NCBI GenBank assembly: GCA_050951505.1
Contig: JBMNJE010000013.1
Span: forward strand, 124,001-188,000
Length of the DNA stretch: 64,000 bases
Source of the DNA: DUOA01 sp012839095
GTDB lineage: Bacteria > Bacillota > Clostridia > Caldicoprobacterales > DTU083
Direction: 5' to 3'
The position numbers and the translations under genes were made by a program. This document shows positions 26,405 through 35,195 of the stretch, piece after piece; position 1 is the stretch's first letter, and each line of letters opens with the position of its first letter. The notes beneath the pieces are model-generated. The model searched no databases. It was given only the letters and a program-made list of their open reading frames with translations, and was not told where the DNA came from.

Positions 26405-26623
26405 TTAATTTCCGTCGGCCATCCCATATCTCTTCCGGAACCGTTCAACACGGCCGCCGGTGTCAACCAGTTTTTGCTTGCCGGTAAAGAATGGATGGCA
26501 CTTGGAGCATATTTCAACCCTAATCTCTTTCTTGGTGGAGCCGGTTGTAAAAGTTTCCCCACATGCACACCTGACCACTGCTTCACCATACTGCGGATGT
26601 ATATTTGGTTTCAACTCTTTCAC
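26405..26623 (-). CDS. rpmE: 50S ribosomal protein L31
   Basis: A 72-residue L31 of the zinc-binding (C+) type, with CAC in RCACGETF and CSKC in EICSKCHPFFTGKQ. The C-terminal GRVERFRKRYG is standard. It is preceded by an AGGTG-type ribosome site. In Bacillus rpmE follows rho; here ytvI and a roughly 3.5-kb accessory islet separate rpmE from rho. Confidence 0.97.
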   Translation of the reverse strand: MKELKPNIHPQYGEAVVRCACGETFTTGSTKKEIRVEICSKCHPFFTGKQKLVDTGGRVERFRKRYGMADGN

Positions 26624-26777
26624 CTCTTTCGTGATCTTGTGCAGTCATATTCTGTATCAAAGGCAGATTGCCTGCATAAAAACATGGCCTTCTTTAACTT
26701 TTACAGTATAACACAAGGAGAATCATAAAACAAGAATGTTTTCTCTGTTTTTGCTCTTGAATACAGGGAGGTTATAC

Positions 26778-27578
26778 TCAAATTAGTTTTCTGAAATGAG
26801 ACGGGGAGATCCCGCACTCATTCTGAAAAGCCCTGGCAAAATGGAACTGGCTTGAGTACCCCAGTCTGAAAGCAATCTGGGAAATGGTAAGCGGAGTATT
26901 TCGCAGCAATTCCTTAGCTGTGTCTATTCGCAGCGCATCATAATACCTCTTGGGAGGCATGCCCATAATTTCGCAGAAAACCTCACGATATCTACGTTCA
27001 CTTAAGCCTGCAACCGATGCCATTTCTTTTATTGTAACATAGTTAGACATGTTAGAATTGATATAGCTTAAGACCTTGTCAATTGCAGGTTTATGCGGAT
27101 TCCTTGGTTCCTTTTTGTCTAAATAATACATCCACTTGTTTATAAGCAGGTTTAATGTTGCAGAAGCGAGGTACCTGGACATCGAATCATTTTCCTTGAG
27201 CAGATTCAAACAGGCATTACAATCAGCGGTTTCCCTATCAACCATATCAATAGAAAGCACTTTATCAAATGGAAGGCTGATACAATTATCAGTAATAAAA
27301 CCAAACCACCAGAAGTCCCATGTGTCTTTGCAATAGTAATGTCTTATCATTCTATTCTCGAATAAAAGCAGTGTTCCCGGGCCGACTATTATTTCCTCCA
27401 TACCTTCAATATTTATATATCCTCTGCCGCTAATTGTTCTTAGTGCTACAAGGCCTTTATGATCCAGTTCATATTTCCAAACATCGTAGGTAGAATTGGC
27501 CTGAATAAAATAGACTGTTGTCAATGCAACAGGAGGTGTTGTCAATGGACTTTTAGTATAAGAAAAATCAAACTTCAT
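26778..27578 (-). CDS. AraC family transcriptional regulator
   Basis: A 266-residue regulator (start ATG 27578 with AGGGG 4 nt upstream; a GTG four codons earlier is possible). The N-terminal half is a cupin-like sensor (IEGMEEIIVGPGTLLLFEN, MIRHYYCKDTWDFWWFGF). The C-terminal 100 residues hold the two helix-turn-helix motifs, ending in AFRLGYSSQFHFARAFQNECGISP. It diverges from the uroD-like gene across a roughly 645-bp AT-rich gap and is the obvious candidate to control it. The ligand is unknown. Base composition is more AT-rich than in neighbouring housekeeping genes, which fits an acquired islet. Confidence 0.92.
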   Translation of the reverse strand: MKFDFSYTKSPLTTPPVALTTVYFIQANSTYDVWKYELDHKGLVALRTISGRGYINIEGMEEIIVGPGTLLLFENRMIRHYYCKDTWDFWWFGFITDNCISLPFDKVLSIDMVDRETADCNACLNLLKENDSMSRYLASATLNLLINKWMYYLDKKEPRNPHKPAIDKVLSYINSNMSNYVTIKEMASVAGLSERRYREVFCEIMGMPPKRYYDALRIDTAKELLRNTPLTISQIAFRLGYSSQFHFARAFQNECGISPSHFRKLI

Positions 27579-28223
27579 ATAACCCCTCACTTCCTACGGC
27601 ATCCTACGGTTATCTTAACTGGCAAATTTCATTACTACACTTTTTGCAGTGATACAAATAAGCATATCCTCAAATACAACCAACGCAATACAGCATTAGA
27701 GAAAGTAGCAGTACCAAAAGCATGTTTTTCTAGTCATAGCCTTTAGAGCTATATTTGGACTTCTGTAATACATCGACTACTTTTAATAAGTCCAGAGTCT
27801 TAAAAACCATTGATAGTTTTGTTTCAGGTTGAAAATTTATTAATTATTCAAAGGAAAACAGACATTGTTGTCGAGTATAAATTAGTATCACCCCTCCGTG
27901 TTTGGTTTTTTGGTGGTACCTAAAACTTCGACACGTGCAGGGGTTTTTCCTTTAAACAGTAAGCGTTTTCTATTTTCAGGGGTAAAACAGTTTTCTTGCT
28001 TTCTGTAATCCGCTGTTTTACTGGCTTGTAGAATATGAAATTCGCTCAATTGTGTATTCAGTGCTACTTCCCGTTAGGATGCTAAAAGCTTATATGAAGT
28101 ATTATACACAATTATTGCCGAATTATATATAAACTTGTCTGAATTCTGCATTTACTTTTTATTTTTATATTATATATTTATAATACATGAGTTATTCAGC
28201 ATTATCTTTTAGGGGGGACTCGA
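27579..28223. other. AT-rich divergent intergenic region
   Basis: A 645-bp spacer between the AraC regulator and the UroD-family gene. Just upstream of araC is a short direct repeat, TCCTACGG, twice at 11-bp distance, a possible regulator site. Near the uroD side a TATAAT lies at 28179-28184 in very AT-rich DNA, but no convincing -35 is visible. The middle part contains one odd open stretch on the minus strand, listed separately. A single TTCGACA (27927-27933) there looks coincidental. Confidence 0.6.
27888..28073 (-). pseudogene. Possible remnant of an unknown gene
   Basis: A stop-to-stop frame of 61 codons with protein-like composition (for example FTPENRKRLLFKGKTPARVE and VLGTTKKPNTEG). 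It has no ATG and no ribosome site, and an in-frame TAA lies directly before it. It could be the C-terminal scrap of a lost gene in this islet. I do not recognise the family, and chance is not excluded. Confidence 0.25.
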
Positions 28224-29381
28224 GTGATAAATAACCTGAATGATGGAATACATGGGATGGTTCCAAGGGAAAAGATGAGCAAAGGTGCTAAACGGATGCG
28301 GGATTTCTATGACATGAAACCCGATGCTCCTATCTACCAGACAGAGTTTGGCTTTTACTCCCTGGAACGGTGGAAAAATGAGGGGCACATCAATGACGAT
28401 ACCAATCTATCAGATATCTTCGGATTTGATGAGCGGGGTACTTTCAGTCTAGGAGGGCTTGGCTGGTGCGAAGCTGCTTTTTATCCTTATTTTGAGGTGG
28501 AGATTATTGAGGACAGGGGAGACCATGAAGTTGTCAGAGATCATGCAGGACGCCATGTGTTGTATTTTAAAGACCGTAGAGACGGATTTATGCCTGAGTA
28601 TATGGATCATCCGGTAAAGGATATGAAGACATGGGAGGAAAATTGCAAGTGGCGTCTTGATCCGAATTCCGCTGGAAGATACGAAAACCTCGAAGACGTT
28701 ATGCTTCGTGCAAAGAAAAGAGCAGGAAGAGGTGAGGTTATCATTCAAGGTCTGATAGGTGGCTATATGTATCTCAGAAGCCTTATAGGTCCTGTTGACT
28801 TATTATATAAGTTCTATGATGATAAGGAACTCATACATGACTGTATGGAAGCATGGTTTAATCTAGCTGATACAGTTATAGCAAAACATCAGCAGTATGT
28901 AACGCTTGATGAACTCTTTATAGCAGAGGATATTTGCTATAATCACGGCTCTCTTATTTCACCTGATATGATCAGGGAATTTCTTATCCCTTATTATCAG
29001 CAATTAATTACCAATGTCAAAGCCAGGCAGATTGATAAGACTCGCCGCCTGTATTTTCATGTGGACACAGATGGTTTTGCAGATCCAGTCATACCCCTCT
29101 ACAGAGAGTTGGGAATGGACTATATGAGCCCGTTTGAAGTTGCTTCAGGCTGTGATGTTGTCCGTACCGGGAAAGAGTATCCTGATCTGCTTATTTCAGG
29201 CGGTATTGATAAGCGCATACTGGCAGAAGGCAAAGAAGCTATCGACAGACATATTGATAGTATTCTGCCGGTTATGAAAAAAAGAGGAGGCTACATTCCC
29301 ACCTGCGACCACGGCGTACCTGCAGAAGTGAGCTTTGAAAACTATATTCATTTCAGAAAAAGATTACAGGAATTTGCATAG
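28224..29381 (+). CDS. Uroporphyrinogen decarboxylase-family (MtaA/COG0407-type) protein
   Basis: A 385-residue protein of the UroD superfamily, of the kind found in catabolic and methyl-transfer loci rather than haem synthesis. The C-terminal pattern (GGIDKRILAEGKEAIDRHI, then YIPTCDHGVP) is typical of this uncharacterised subgroup, with His and Cys that may bind zinc. The start is GTG 28224, with AGGGGGG 5 nt upstream. It is divergent from an AraC regulator and followed after about 40 bp by a broken amidohydrolase gene, which suggests a small catabolic operon. The substrate is unknown. Haem-pathway HemE is unlikely because length, motifs and context differ. Confidence 0.85.
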   Translation: MINNLNDGIHGMVPREKMSKGAKRMRDFYDMKPDAPIYQTEFGFYSLERWKNEGHINDDTNLSDIFGFDERGTFSLGGLGWCEAAFYPYFEVEIIEDRGDHEVVRDHAGRHVLYFKDRRDGFMPEYMDHPVKDMKTWEENCKWRLDPNSAGRYENLEDVMLRAKKRAGRGEVIIQGLIGGYMYLRSLIGPVDLLYKFYDDKELIHDCMEAWFNLADTVIAKHQQYVTLDELFIAEDICYNHGSLISPDMIREFLIPYYQQLITNVKARQIDKTRRLYFHVDTDGFADPVIPLYRELGMDYMSPFEVASGCDVVRTGKEYPDLLISGGIDKRILAEGKEAIDRHIDSILPVMKKRGGYIPTCDHGVPAEVSFENYIHFRKRLQEFA

Positions 29382-29421
29382 GTTTTCATCAAATAACTAT
29401 CAAATTTAGGGATGAGATGAA

Positions 29422-29727
29422 ATGTCAGCCAGAAGAATCATTATTAAGTGCGGTCTTCTTGTTGATGGTATCAGCGCCTCCGATAAAAGATGCATATATA
29501 GTTCTCAGAGGAAGCATCATCGTGTATGTAGTAAGCCGGGCTCCTGACTATTTTGCCAATTCCAGGAACCGAATTATCGATATTAGCAGTTGTACAGCGC
29601 TTCCGGACTTCGTTGATTCACTCTCCATGCCAGCGAAGATGCTGCAAGAGAAGAGCCTGTAACTGAACAGCATGAGAAATATGATGCTGAAAGAATTCTG
29701 AGAGGTGTAGTTTCGGGGGTAGTTTAG
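29422..29727 (+). pseudogene. Frameshifted N-terminal remnant of an amidohydrolase
   Basis: Starting at ATG 29422, behind AGGGATGAGATGAA, the first frame reads like an amidohydrolase N-terminus (RRIIIKCGLLVDGIS). Homology continues in a second frame (PPIKDAYIVLRGSIIVYV, then IIDISSCTALPDFVDS). It moves to a third frame (HASEDAAREEPVTEQ, then KYDAERILRGVVSGV) before a stop at 29727. The usual pattern is a small beta-sheet followed by LPG(F/L)ID(S/A)H.H. The metal-binding barrel that should follow is missing. At least two frameshifts and a truncation therefore make this a decayed gene that once sat in an operon with the uroD-like gene. Confidence 0.75.
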
Positions 29728-30176
29728 AGGGGAATGTGGCACAGGTCTTCGCCGAATCGGCATATATGAAAAAACAAATACCAGTATTAAAAACGGTAAT
29801 ACCATAGGAAATAACTAAATCCAACAAACCGCTTTTTCCTGTGCTTTGTATCCAGTGTCGATAGTTTTTCCATCCTGTTTGTCAAACCCCTTCTGCACAA
29901 ATCACAGATAACACAATATGTGTTTCTATAAATAATAAAATCCATTCATGTTTTTTAGCTATATTTATTATAAAGAAGTGAAAAAAATATAACAACAGCA
30001 CAAAATTGATGACTTATACATGAAAAATTGAACACTACCCTATTGAGATCATTTCCATCACTAAAAAGACAAAAAGCTGCTGCATTTCTGCAACAGCCGA
30101 ATTAACTTAATCTAAAGCCATTTATTAATTTCTGACATCAGTCTAGGCTCCTGTATAAAGTGTACCTTCCATTTTC
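29728..30176. other. AT-rich gap with no gene seen
   Basis: About 450 bp at the right edge of the accessory islet. Apart from the ytvI terminator at 30071-30097 I see no coding frame with a ribosome site, no repeat and no RNA gene. It may hold further decayed amidohydrolase sequence. Confidence 0.6.
30071..30097 (-). terminator. Rho-independent terminator after ytvI
   Basis: A 9-bp stem (GCTGTTGCA with TGCAGCAGC, one G-T pair) and GAAA loop, followed by TTTTT on the minus strand. It lies about 80 bp after the ytvI stop. Confidence 0.8.
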
Positions 30177-31271
30177 TCAGATGGTTTCAGCAGACTTCCA
30201 GGAGGGCAGAATACCTGCTTTCTGGAAGGACTTCAGCAATACAGCAAAAACCGGACCCAGTATAAGCCCTTTTATGCCGAATAACCGGTATCCCAGATAG
30301 ATAAAAATCAGGGTAACCAGAGGGTGCAGCCCGATGTTTCCGCCCACAATCCTGGGTTCGAGAAACTGTCTGACCACGGTAACTATTATATATAGAATCA
30401 AGAATCCAGCAGCCAGGAAATAGTTTCCGCTTATTAAATGCAGGAGTGCCCCGGGAATAAGAATTGTTCCGGGCCCAAGTACGGGCAGCAAGTCTGCTAC
30501 GGCAGTCAGAACAGCCAGAAAGAAGGAATAGCGGACACCCAGAATGATGTAGCCGGTCAATACTTCAAAAAAACTTATGGTGACCAGAATCAAAAGTGCC
30601 CTCATATAGCCGGCCAATGCAAGCAGGGCATCATCCTTGACGGTTTTTATCTTACGACTCCAATCATCAGGCATTTGGCTGTATACAAACCGGCCGATGC
30701 GTTCCTTGTCCCTGCTGATGAAAAATGCACCTACCAGCGTTATAACCGTATATAAAAGAGCCTGGGGCAGAGATGTTATGATTGTCACCATGGCATTAAG
30801 CAAATCATTTATCCCCTGTGTAATGGCATTGCTTGCCTTGGCCAGTATGCCCTCAAGGTTGGATTCTATGGCTCCGACAATTTCTGCAGGCAGGGCTGAA
30901 TACCAGGCCCCGCCCAAATCTATCAGCTCCCGGATCCGGGGCAGGACATGCTGCAGACCTCCGCTGCTGCCGGTCAGATCCCAAACCTCCATGAAAAGCC
31001 GGTAGAATAGAAAACCCACCAGCCCGCCGGCCAGTATAACAAACAAGAACAGCGATACCGCCGATGCAGCTCCCCGGCTGAATCGAAACTTTTTTTGCAT
31101 AAAAGAGACCGGGCGTTCAATGATAAGGGCAATGATCAGTGCCGCCAGGAAGGGTGCGAAAAAAAGCAGCATTTTTGTAAGGATCAGATACAGGACAACC
31201 AATACGAAAGCAATCTGTACTGTTTTTATTGCAATTCTTTTGTGTTTTTCATTCAAATTCAACCAGGTCAT
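30177..31271 (-). CDS. ytvI: Sporulation integral membrane protein YtvI (AI-2E transporter family)
   Basis: A 364-residue polytopic protein of the AI-2E/TqsA-like exporter family. Hydrophobic pairs lie at about 15-50 and 65-90, and several helices at about 165-345. The family-typical ADLLPVLGPGTILIPGAL is near residue 265. The YtvI subgroup is restricted to spore formers and its function is unknown. It starts 32 bp after the rho stop with no terminator between, so it is probably read through from rho. A general AI-2E-family exporter is the alternative reading. Confidence 0.85.
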   Translation of the reverse strand: MTWLNLNEKHKRIAIKTVQIAFVLVVLYLILTKMLLFFAPFLAALIIALIIERPVSFMQKKFRFSRGAASAVSLFLFVILAGGLVGFLFYRLFMEVWDLTGSSGGLQHVLPRIRELIDLGGAWYSALPAEIVGAIESNLEGILAKASNAITQGINDLLNAMVTIITSLPQALLYTVITLVGAFFISRDKERIGRFVYSQMPDDWSRKIKTVKDDALLALAGYMRALLILVTISFFEVLTGYIILGVRYSFFLAVLTAVADLLPVLGPGTILIPGALLHLISGNYFLAAGFLILYIIVTVVRQFLEPRIVGGNIGLHPLVTLIFIYLGYRLFGIKGLILGPVFAVLLKSFQKAGILPSWKSAETI

Positions 31272-31303
31272 ATGTTACACCCTGACATTCAATGCTTATG
31301 ATT

Positions 31304-33016
31304 TTAACGGTAGCCGGAATAGCTGCTGCGCTCATAACGATCGCTGCGGTCGCTCCGGTCATTGATGTAACCTTCCTTTTCCGCAATCGCAAAGTGTTCC
31401 ATCATCAGATCAATGAATTCATTATTGGAGTTTGTACGCATCAGGTCGTTTATGATTATTTCCATAATCTGATCAGGCCGTCCCTCGCTGAGGTTTTTGC
31501 GGATAGCCCATACGCCTTCCAATTCCTTTTGATTCATGAGCAAATCCTCCCGGCGGGTACCGGATTTGTAAAGGTCGACGGCAGGGAAAATCCTTTTCTC
31601 GGACAGCTTTCTGTCCAGGTGAATTTCCATGTTGCCTGTTCCCTTGAATTCCTCGTATATGACATCGTCCATACGGCTGCCGGTCTCAACCAGGGCTGTG
31701 GCAATTATGGTGAGGCTGCCGCCTTCTTCAATATTCCGGGCGCTGCCGAAGAACCTTTTGGGTTTGTGCAGGGCAGCGGAATCCAGTCCGCCTGATAAAA
31801 TTCTGCCTGTGGACGGCACCACCTGGTTGTATGCTCTGGCCAGACGGGTGATGCTGTCCAGCAGAACCACTACATCGCGGCCGTGTTCAACCAGGCGCTG
31901 GGCCCGCTCCAACACCATTTCCGCCACTTTTATATGGTGATCCGGCAGCTCATCAAAGGTGGAGTATACAATATCACCATTGATGGACCGCTGCATATCG
32001 GTTACTTCCTCGGGCCTTTCATCTATCAGAAGTACGATAAGGTGAATTTCCGGGTAGTTAATGGATATACTGTTGGCTATTTTCTTCAGCAGGGTGGTTT
32101 TTCCGGCCTTGGGCGGAGAAACGATGAGACCTCTTTGTCCTTTTCCGATGGGAGATACCAGATCAATGATTCTGGTTGCCAGATCCTTGCTGAATTTCTT
32201 GTTTTCAAGAGTGATTCGCTTATTGGGATAGATAGGTGTCAGTTCTTCAAATGGACGCCTGAGGGGAGCCTTTTCCGGATCCTCTCCGTTTATGCCGGTA
32301 ACGTACAGAAGGGCTCTGAATTTTTCTCCTTCCTTGGTGCGCCTGGTTTTACCGGTTACCAGATCCCCTGTCTTGAGGCTGAAGCGCCTGATCTGAGATT
32401 GTGATATATAGACATCCTTGTTTCCGGGCATATAATTTTCTGAACGAAGAAATCCATACCCATCGGGGAGAATTTCCAGTATGCCGGAGGCATCGCCTAC
32501 ATCGCTGTTGCTCAGCAGCTCTGGTATGGCCGGGTTGGAAGTGTTGTAGTACTTCCTGGCGTAGGCTACCTTTTTTTCATATTCCTCCTGGTTCAATTCT
32601 TCCTGTTCACTGCCGTCAGCTGCTTCTGTTCTATCCTCTGCTGTTTCCTCTACAGTATCAGCCTGAACTGTTTCCGCCCGGGCTTCATCCGCCTGTGCAT
32701 CAGCTTTTTTTGGCTGCTTTTCAGCTGTCTCTTCAGCCTTCTGCTTTTCCGCATCTATGACAGGCGTCTTTCTGGGCCGGCCCCGCCTTCTGACCGGAGC
32801 AGCCTGCTTCTCATCTTTTTCTGCCTCAGTCTCCTTTTTCTCAGGCGGAATCATCTGACTTTTTGACAATTCCGTAAGCCTGGCCTGAATCAATTCTACA
32901 AGCTCTGCTTTTTTGTACCTGGTTACGCTCTTAACACCAATTTCCTTTCCAAATTCCCTCAATTCCAGAATGGTGTTGTTACTTAAATTATTCAAATCCA
33001 AAATATCAATCCCCAC
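31304..33016 (-). CDS. rho: Transcription termination factor Rho with long acidic N-terminal insertion
   Basis: A 570-residue Rho, against about 420 in E. coli. A Rho-N helical domain occupies about 8-50 (TILELREFGKEIGVKSVTRY). About 95 low-complexity residues follow (50-145), rich in Glu, Ala and Lys and containing an AT-hook-like RRRGRPRK. The RNA-binding domain (about 175-255) has GYGFLRSENYMPGNKDVYIS. The ATPase domain has Walker A SPPKAGKTTLLKK and LLDSITRLARAYN, and the tail is Ser/Arg/Tyr-rich. It terminates untranslated transcripts. The start at 33016 is a GTG with a weak ribosome site; a TTG five codons later is an alternative. Confidence 0.96.
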   Translation of the reverse strand: MGIDILDLNNLSNNTILELREFGKEIGVKSVTRYKKAELVELIQARLTELSKSQMIPPEKKETEAEKDEKQAAPVRRRGRPRKTPVIDAEKQKAEETAEKQPKKADAQADEARAETVQADTVEETAEDRTEAADGSEQEELNQEEYEKKVAYARKYYNTSNPAIPELLSNSDVGDASGILEILPDGYGFLRSENYMPGNKDVYISQSQIRRFSLKTGDLVTGKTRRTKEGEKFRALLYVTGINGEDPEKAPLRRPFEELTPIYPNKRITLENKKFSKDLATRIIDLVSPIGKGQRGLIVSPPKAGKTTLLKKIANSISINYPEIHLIVLLIDERPEEVTDMQRSINGDIVYSTFDELPDHHIKVAEMVLERAQRLVEHGRDVVVLLDSITRLARAYNQVVPSTGRILSGGLDSAALHKPKRFFGSARNIEEGGSLTIIATALVETGSRMDDVIYEEFKGTGNMEIHLDRKLSEKRIFPAVDLYKSGTRREDLLMNQKELEGVWAIRKNLSEGRPDQIMEIIINDLMRTNSNNEFIDLMMEHFAIAEKEGYINDRSDRSDRYERSSYSGYR

Positions 33017-33478
33017 TTTCTTTCACTAAATATCTGCATCACGAAAGATGCGCTGATATGGTTGAAATTACGATTTACACTTGTATGTTCTGATAAAACA
33101 TGATGCTTGCATGCATTACTTGTTTAACTCACCAGGCTTAGTTATATAAAAAGATAAGCATAATGGTATGCGGATTACCGGACGCTGTTACCAGTAAGCC
33201 CTGAATACCCAGAGGGTTGGATTCACTTTTACGCACATGTCCTTACTATTATTACCTTATCTTAGGGTTTCATCCATTTATCATTCAAATAAATCGGAAA
33301 CAGGAAGAAAAGTGAACAGAACATTGACACACAATGGTGAAGAGGGCTCTTTCATCTTATTTGCTATCCTCATTTTATGTTATAATATAAACTATTATCA
33401 GTCAACTGAAACAAAAAAATTCGGCAAAAGCTCACATGAGTCTGCCGAATTGCTGGCAAAATGCACATAAAATCACTC
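33017..33478. other. rho leader region and ywiB terminator
   Basis: A 462-bp spacer. The side next to rho contains a small hairpin (GCATC TTTCGT GATGC) about 35 bp before the start codon and a TGCATGCA palindrome, and may be an autoregulatory rho leader. The other side carries the terminator of the DUF1934 gene. No gene is convincing here. Confidence 0.55.
33412..33451 (-). terminator. Rho-independent terminator after the DUF1934 gene
   Basis: A 9-bp stem (AATTCGGCA with TGCCGAATT), with a smaller inner pairing (CTC ATGT GAG), then a T-rich run on the minus strand. Confidence 0.85.
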
Positions 33479-33904
33479 TTACCTGTAATAGAGGGTCAGT
33501 TCATTGGTACCGGTGGATACTCCGTCTATGTCCAGCTGGTATTTTAAATCCAGCCTGCCTTCCTCTTCTTTTAATTCATGTTTAACCTTTGTCGGATAGA
33601 TTTCCATTTGAATGGCGCCAAAAGGTGTCATAAAGCTGTTAACATATTTCTTGCCCCGCTCAAACATAATCTGAGAAGAGACAGTCCCCGAACGTTCCAT
33701 GAAAACTGCATCATCCTGTACGGAAAACAGTGTTCTGGTGCCTTCCTTGCCGGATATTTCACTCTCTTCATATTCTATGTGATAAGCTCCGTCCTTCTCG
33801 TACAAACGGCCTTCCGTAATAAGTTCCACAGTTTTATTCTCACCGTCCACACTTCTGTGGCTGCCCTTTATCGTCAACAGGATTTTTTTATCCATGCCTT
33901 TCAT
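33479..33904 (-). CDS. DUF1934 family protein (YwiB-like)
   Basis: A 141-residue soluble beta-rich protein of the DUF1934 family, a lipocalin-like fold with no established function. Typical features are LTIKGSH near the start, the YIEYEESE-like strand and SFMTPFGAIQMEIYPTKV. It has no signal peptide. It sits between murI and rho, about 80 bp after murI. In Bacillus ywiB is in the same general region, near argS. The role is unknown. Confidence 0.85.
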   Translation of the reverse strand: MKGMDKKILLTIKGSHRSVDGENKTVELITEGRLYEKDGAYHIEYEESEISGKEGTRTLFSVQDDAVFMERSGTVSSQIMFERGKKYVNSFMTPFGAIQMEIYPTKVKHELKEEEGRLDLKYQLDIDGVSTGTNELTLYYR

Positions 33905-33987
33905 CCCCCTGAAACGATTCTTATTTTGTAATTAATTCATTTCATATATATATCTCTTACCAAGCAGTCTGGATTCCAATATTAACC

Positions 33988-34800
33988 TCAATACGCTTCA
34001 ATGTCAATACACTCAGCCACAATTTTCCTGCCAAGAAAGTGGCTGCCAATGGCCTGAAAACGCTGGCCGAAATCACTGACATAAAACTGAACGGCGGACT
34101 GCCCTTTGCTGTCATTAAGCTTATGTGTGTTTCCAAGAATTTCGCCGACCCGGCAGGCAGTATTAACAGCCGGATTAATCAGCCGGACATCAGACCCCAT
34201 GACAGAGGAAATTGTCTTCTCCAGCAAAGGATAATGAGTACAGCCCAGAACCAGGGTATCCACCTTTTCCCGGCTGAGCCCCTCCAAATACCGCATGGCA
34301 GTCAGACGGGCCACCTCTGTGTCGCTCCAGCCCTCCTCCACGATGGGAACAAACAGGCTGCAGGCCTGATCCAGGACCAGTATGTCGGGATTGAGGCTCT
34401 GAATAGCCTTCGGATAGGCTTTGCTGCGTATTGTGCCTTCGGTGCCGATGATTCCGATCCTGCCGTTTTGGGTTGCTTCCACTGCAGCACGGGCTCCCGG
34501 ATGAATCACACTGACCAAAGGCAGATCAAAGGCTGAGGACAAAGCCTCAAAGCTGCCGGCACTGACGGTATTGCAGGCGATGACAGCTATCTTTACATCC
34601 ATGCTCATTAAAAACCGGATACTTTGGGAGGAATATTTGGTCACTATATCTCTGGATCGGGTCCCATAGGGTATTCGAGCCGTATCCCCAAAATAAACAA
34701 TATTTTCACCAGGAAGCTCTCTCATCAGCTCCTTCACTACAGTCAGGCCTCCCAGGCCGGAATCAAACACACCAATGGGACGATTGTCCATACAGTCCAC
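33988..34800 (-). CDS. murI: Glutamate racemase
   Basis: A 270-residue cofactor-independent racemase making D-glutamate for peptidoglycan. Both catalytic cysteines are present: VIACNTVSA (about residue 76) and VLGCTHYPLL (about 187). The N-terminal IGVFDSGLGGLTV and IPYGTRS segments are also standard. It lies between sspF and the DUF1934 gene. With MurA and GlmU it makes three early wall-precursor genes in the window. Confidence 0.97.
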   Translation of the reverse strand: MDCMDNRPIGVFDSGLGGLTVVKELMRELPGENIVYFGDTARIPYGTRSRDIVTKYSSQSIRFLMSMDVKIAVIACNTVSAGSFEALSSAFDLPLVSVIHPGARAAVEATQNGRIGIIGTEGTIRSKAYPKAIQSLNPDILVLDQACSLFVPIVEEGWSDTEVARLTAMRYLEGLSREKVDTLVLGCTHYPLLEKTISSVMGSDVRLINPAVNTACRVGEILGNTHKLNDSKGQSAVQFYVSDFGQRFQAIGSHFLGRKIVAECIDIEAY

Positions 34801-34867
34801 TCCTTATTCTTTCAGCTATATTCTACTATGGAGTTTTTCAGAAAACAACCTTTAAAAAAGATATGGG

Positions 34868-34892
34868 AAAAGCGGAGGATATTCCTCCGCTT
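34868..34892 (-). terminator. Rho-independent terminator after the sspF-type gene
   Basis: A stem AAGCGGAGGA / TCCTCCGCTT with a tight loop, followed by a short T-rich stretch on the minus strand, about 28 bp after the gene. Confidence 0.75.
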
Positions 34893-34919
34893 CTCAGACT
34901 GTCAATATCGATATTTCGG

Positions 34920-35102
34920 CTATTTCTGCTGATCGGCAAGGGAACGCTCAGCAAACTCAATGGCTTTCTGCACGATACGGCCGCAGTCCCGGGAAGAAAC
35001 ACTTCCCCAGCCCTCATTTTTTACCGTATCATAAACCCCGAGCTCCTTTGCAATCTCGCTTTTCAGATTCTCAGACATCATCCTGCGGTTGCGTCCGGCC
35101 AT
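34920..35102 (-). CDS. sspF: SspF-type alpha/beta small acid-soluble spore protein
   Basis: A 60-residue spore DNA-binding protein. The SspF pattern is visible: MAGRNRR at the start, then EIAKELGVYDTV, KNEGWGSVSSRDCG and VQKAIEFAE. KSEIAKEL contains the expected cleavage position for the germination protease GPR. The start ATG 35102 has AAGGAGG 9 nt upstream; the frame is open 12 codons further, into a leader palindrome. Such proteins coat forespore DNA and are normally made under sigma-G. Unlike Bacillus, it is not next to veg. Confidence 0.9.
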   Translation of the reverse strand: MAGRNRRMMSENLKSEIAKELGVYDTVKNEGWGSVSSRDCGRIVQKAIEFAERSLADQQK

Positions 35103-35124
35103 ATATCGATACCTCCTTAAAATC

Positions 35125-35145
35125 GCATCGAAATTCATTCGATGC
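35125..35145. repeat. Perfect palindrome in the sspF leader
   Basis: GCATCGAA - 5 nt - TTCGATGC, a perfect 8-bp inverted repeat 22 bp upstream of the sspF start and just before its ribosome site. It could be an mRNA hairpin or a protein-binding site. Confidence 0.7.
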
Positions 35146-35195
35146 TGCCCTTATTCTGCCCGCAAAATGCATGAGATATTAGCTGAAAATGCTGG

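Noticed and set aside
28224..29381. Haem-pathway HemE for the UroD-family gene
   Set aside because: The C-terminal motifs and the catabolic-type context (AraC regulator, amidohydrolase remnant) fit the MtaA/COG0407-type subgroup, and no other haem gene is present.
33237..33470. A 77-codon plus-strand frame before the DUF1934 gene
   Set aside because: No ribosome site, low-complexity product, and it runs through the terminator of the convergent gene.
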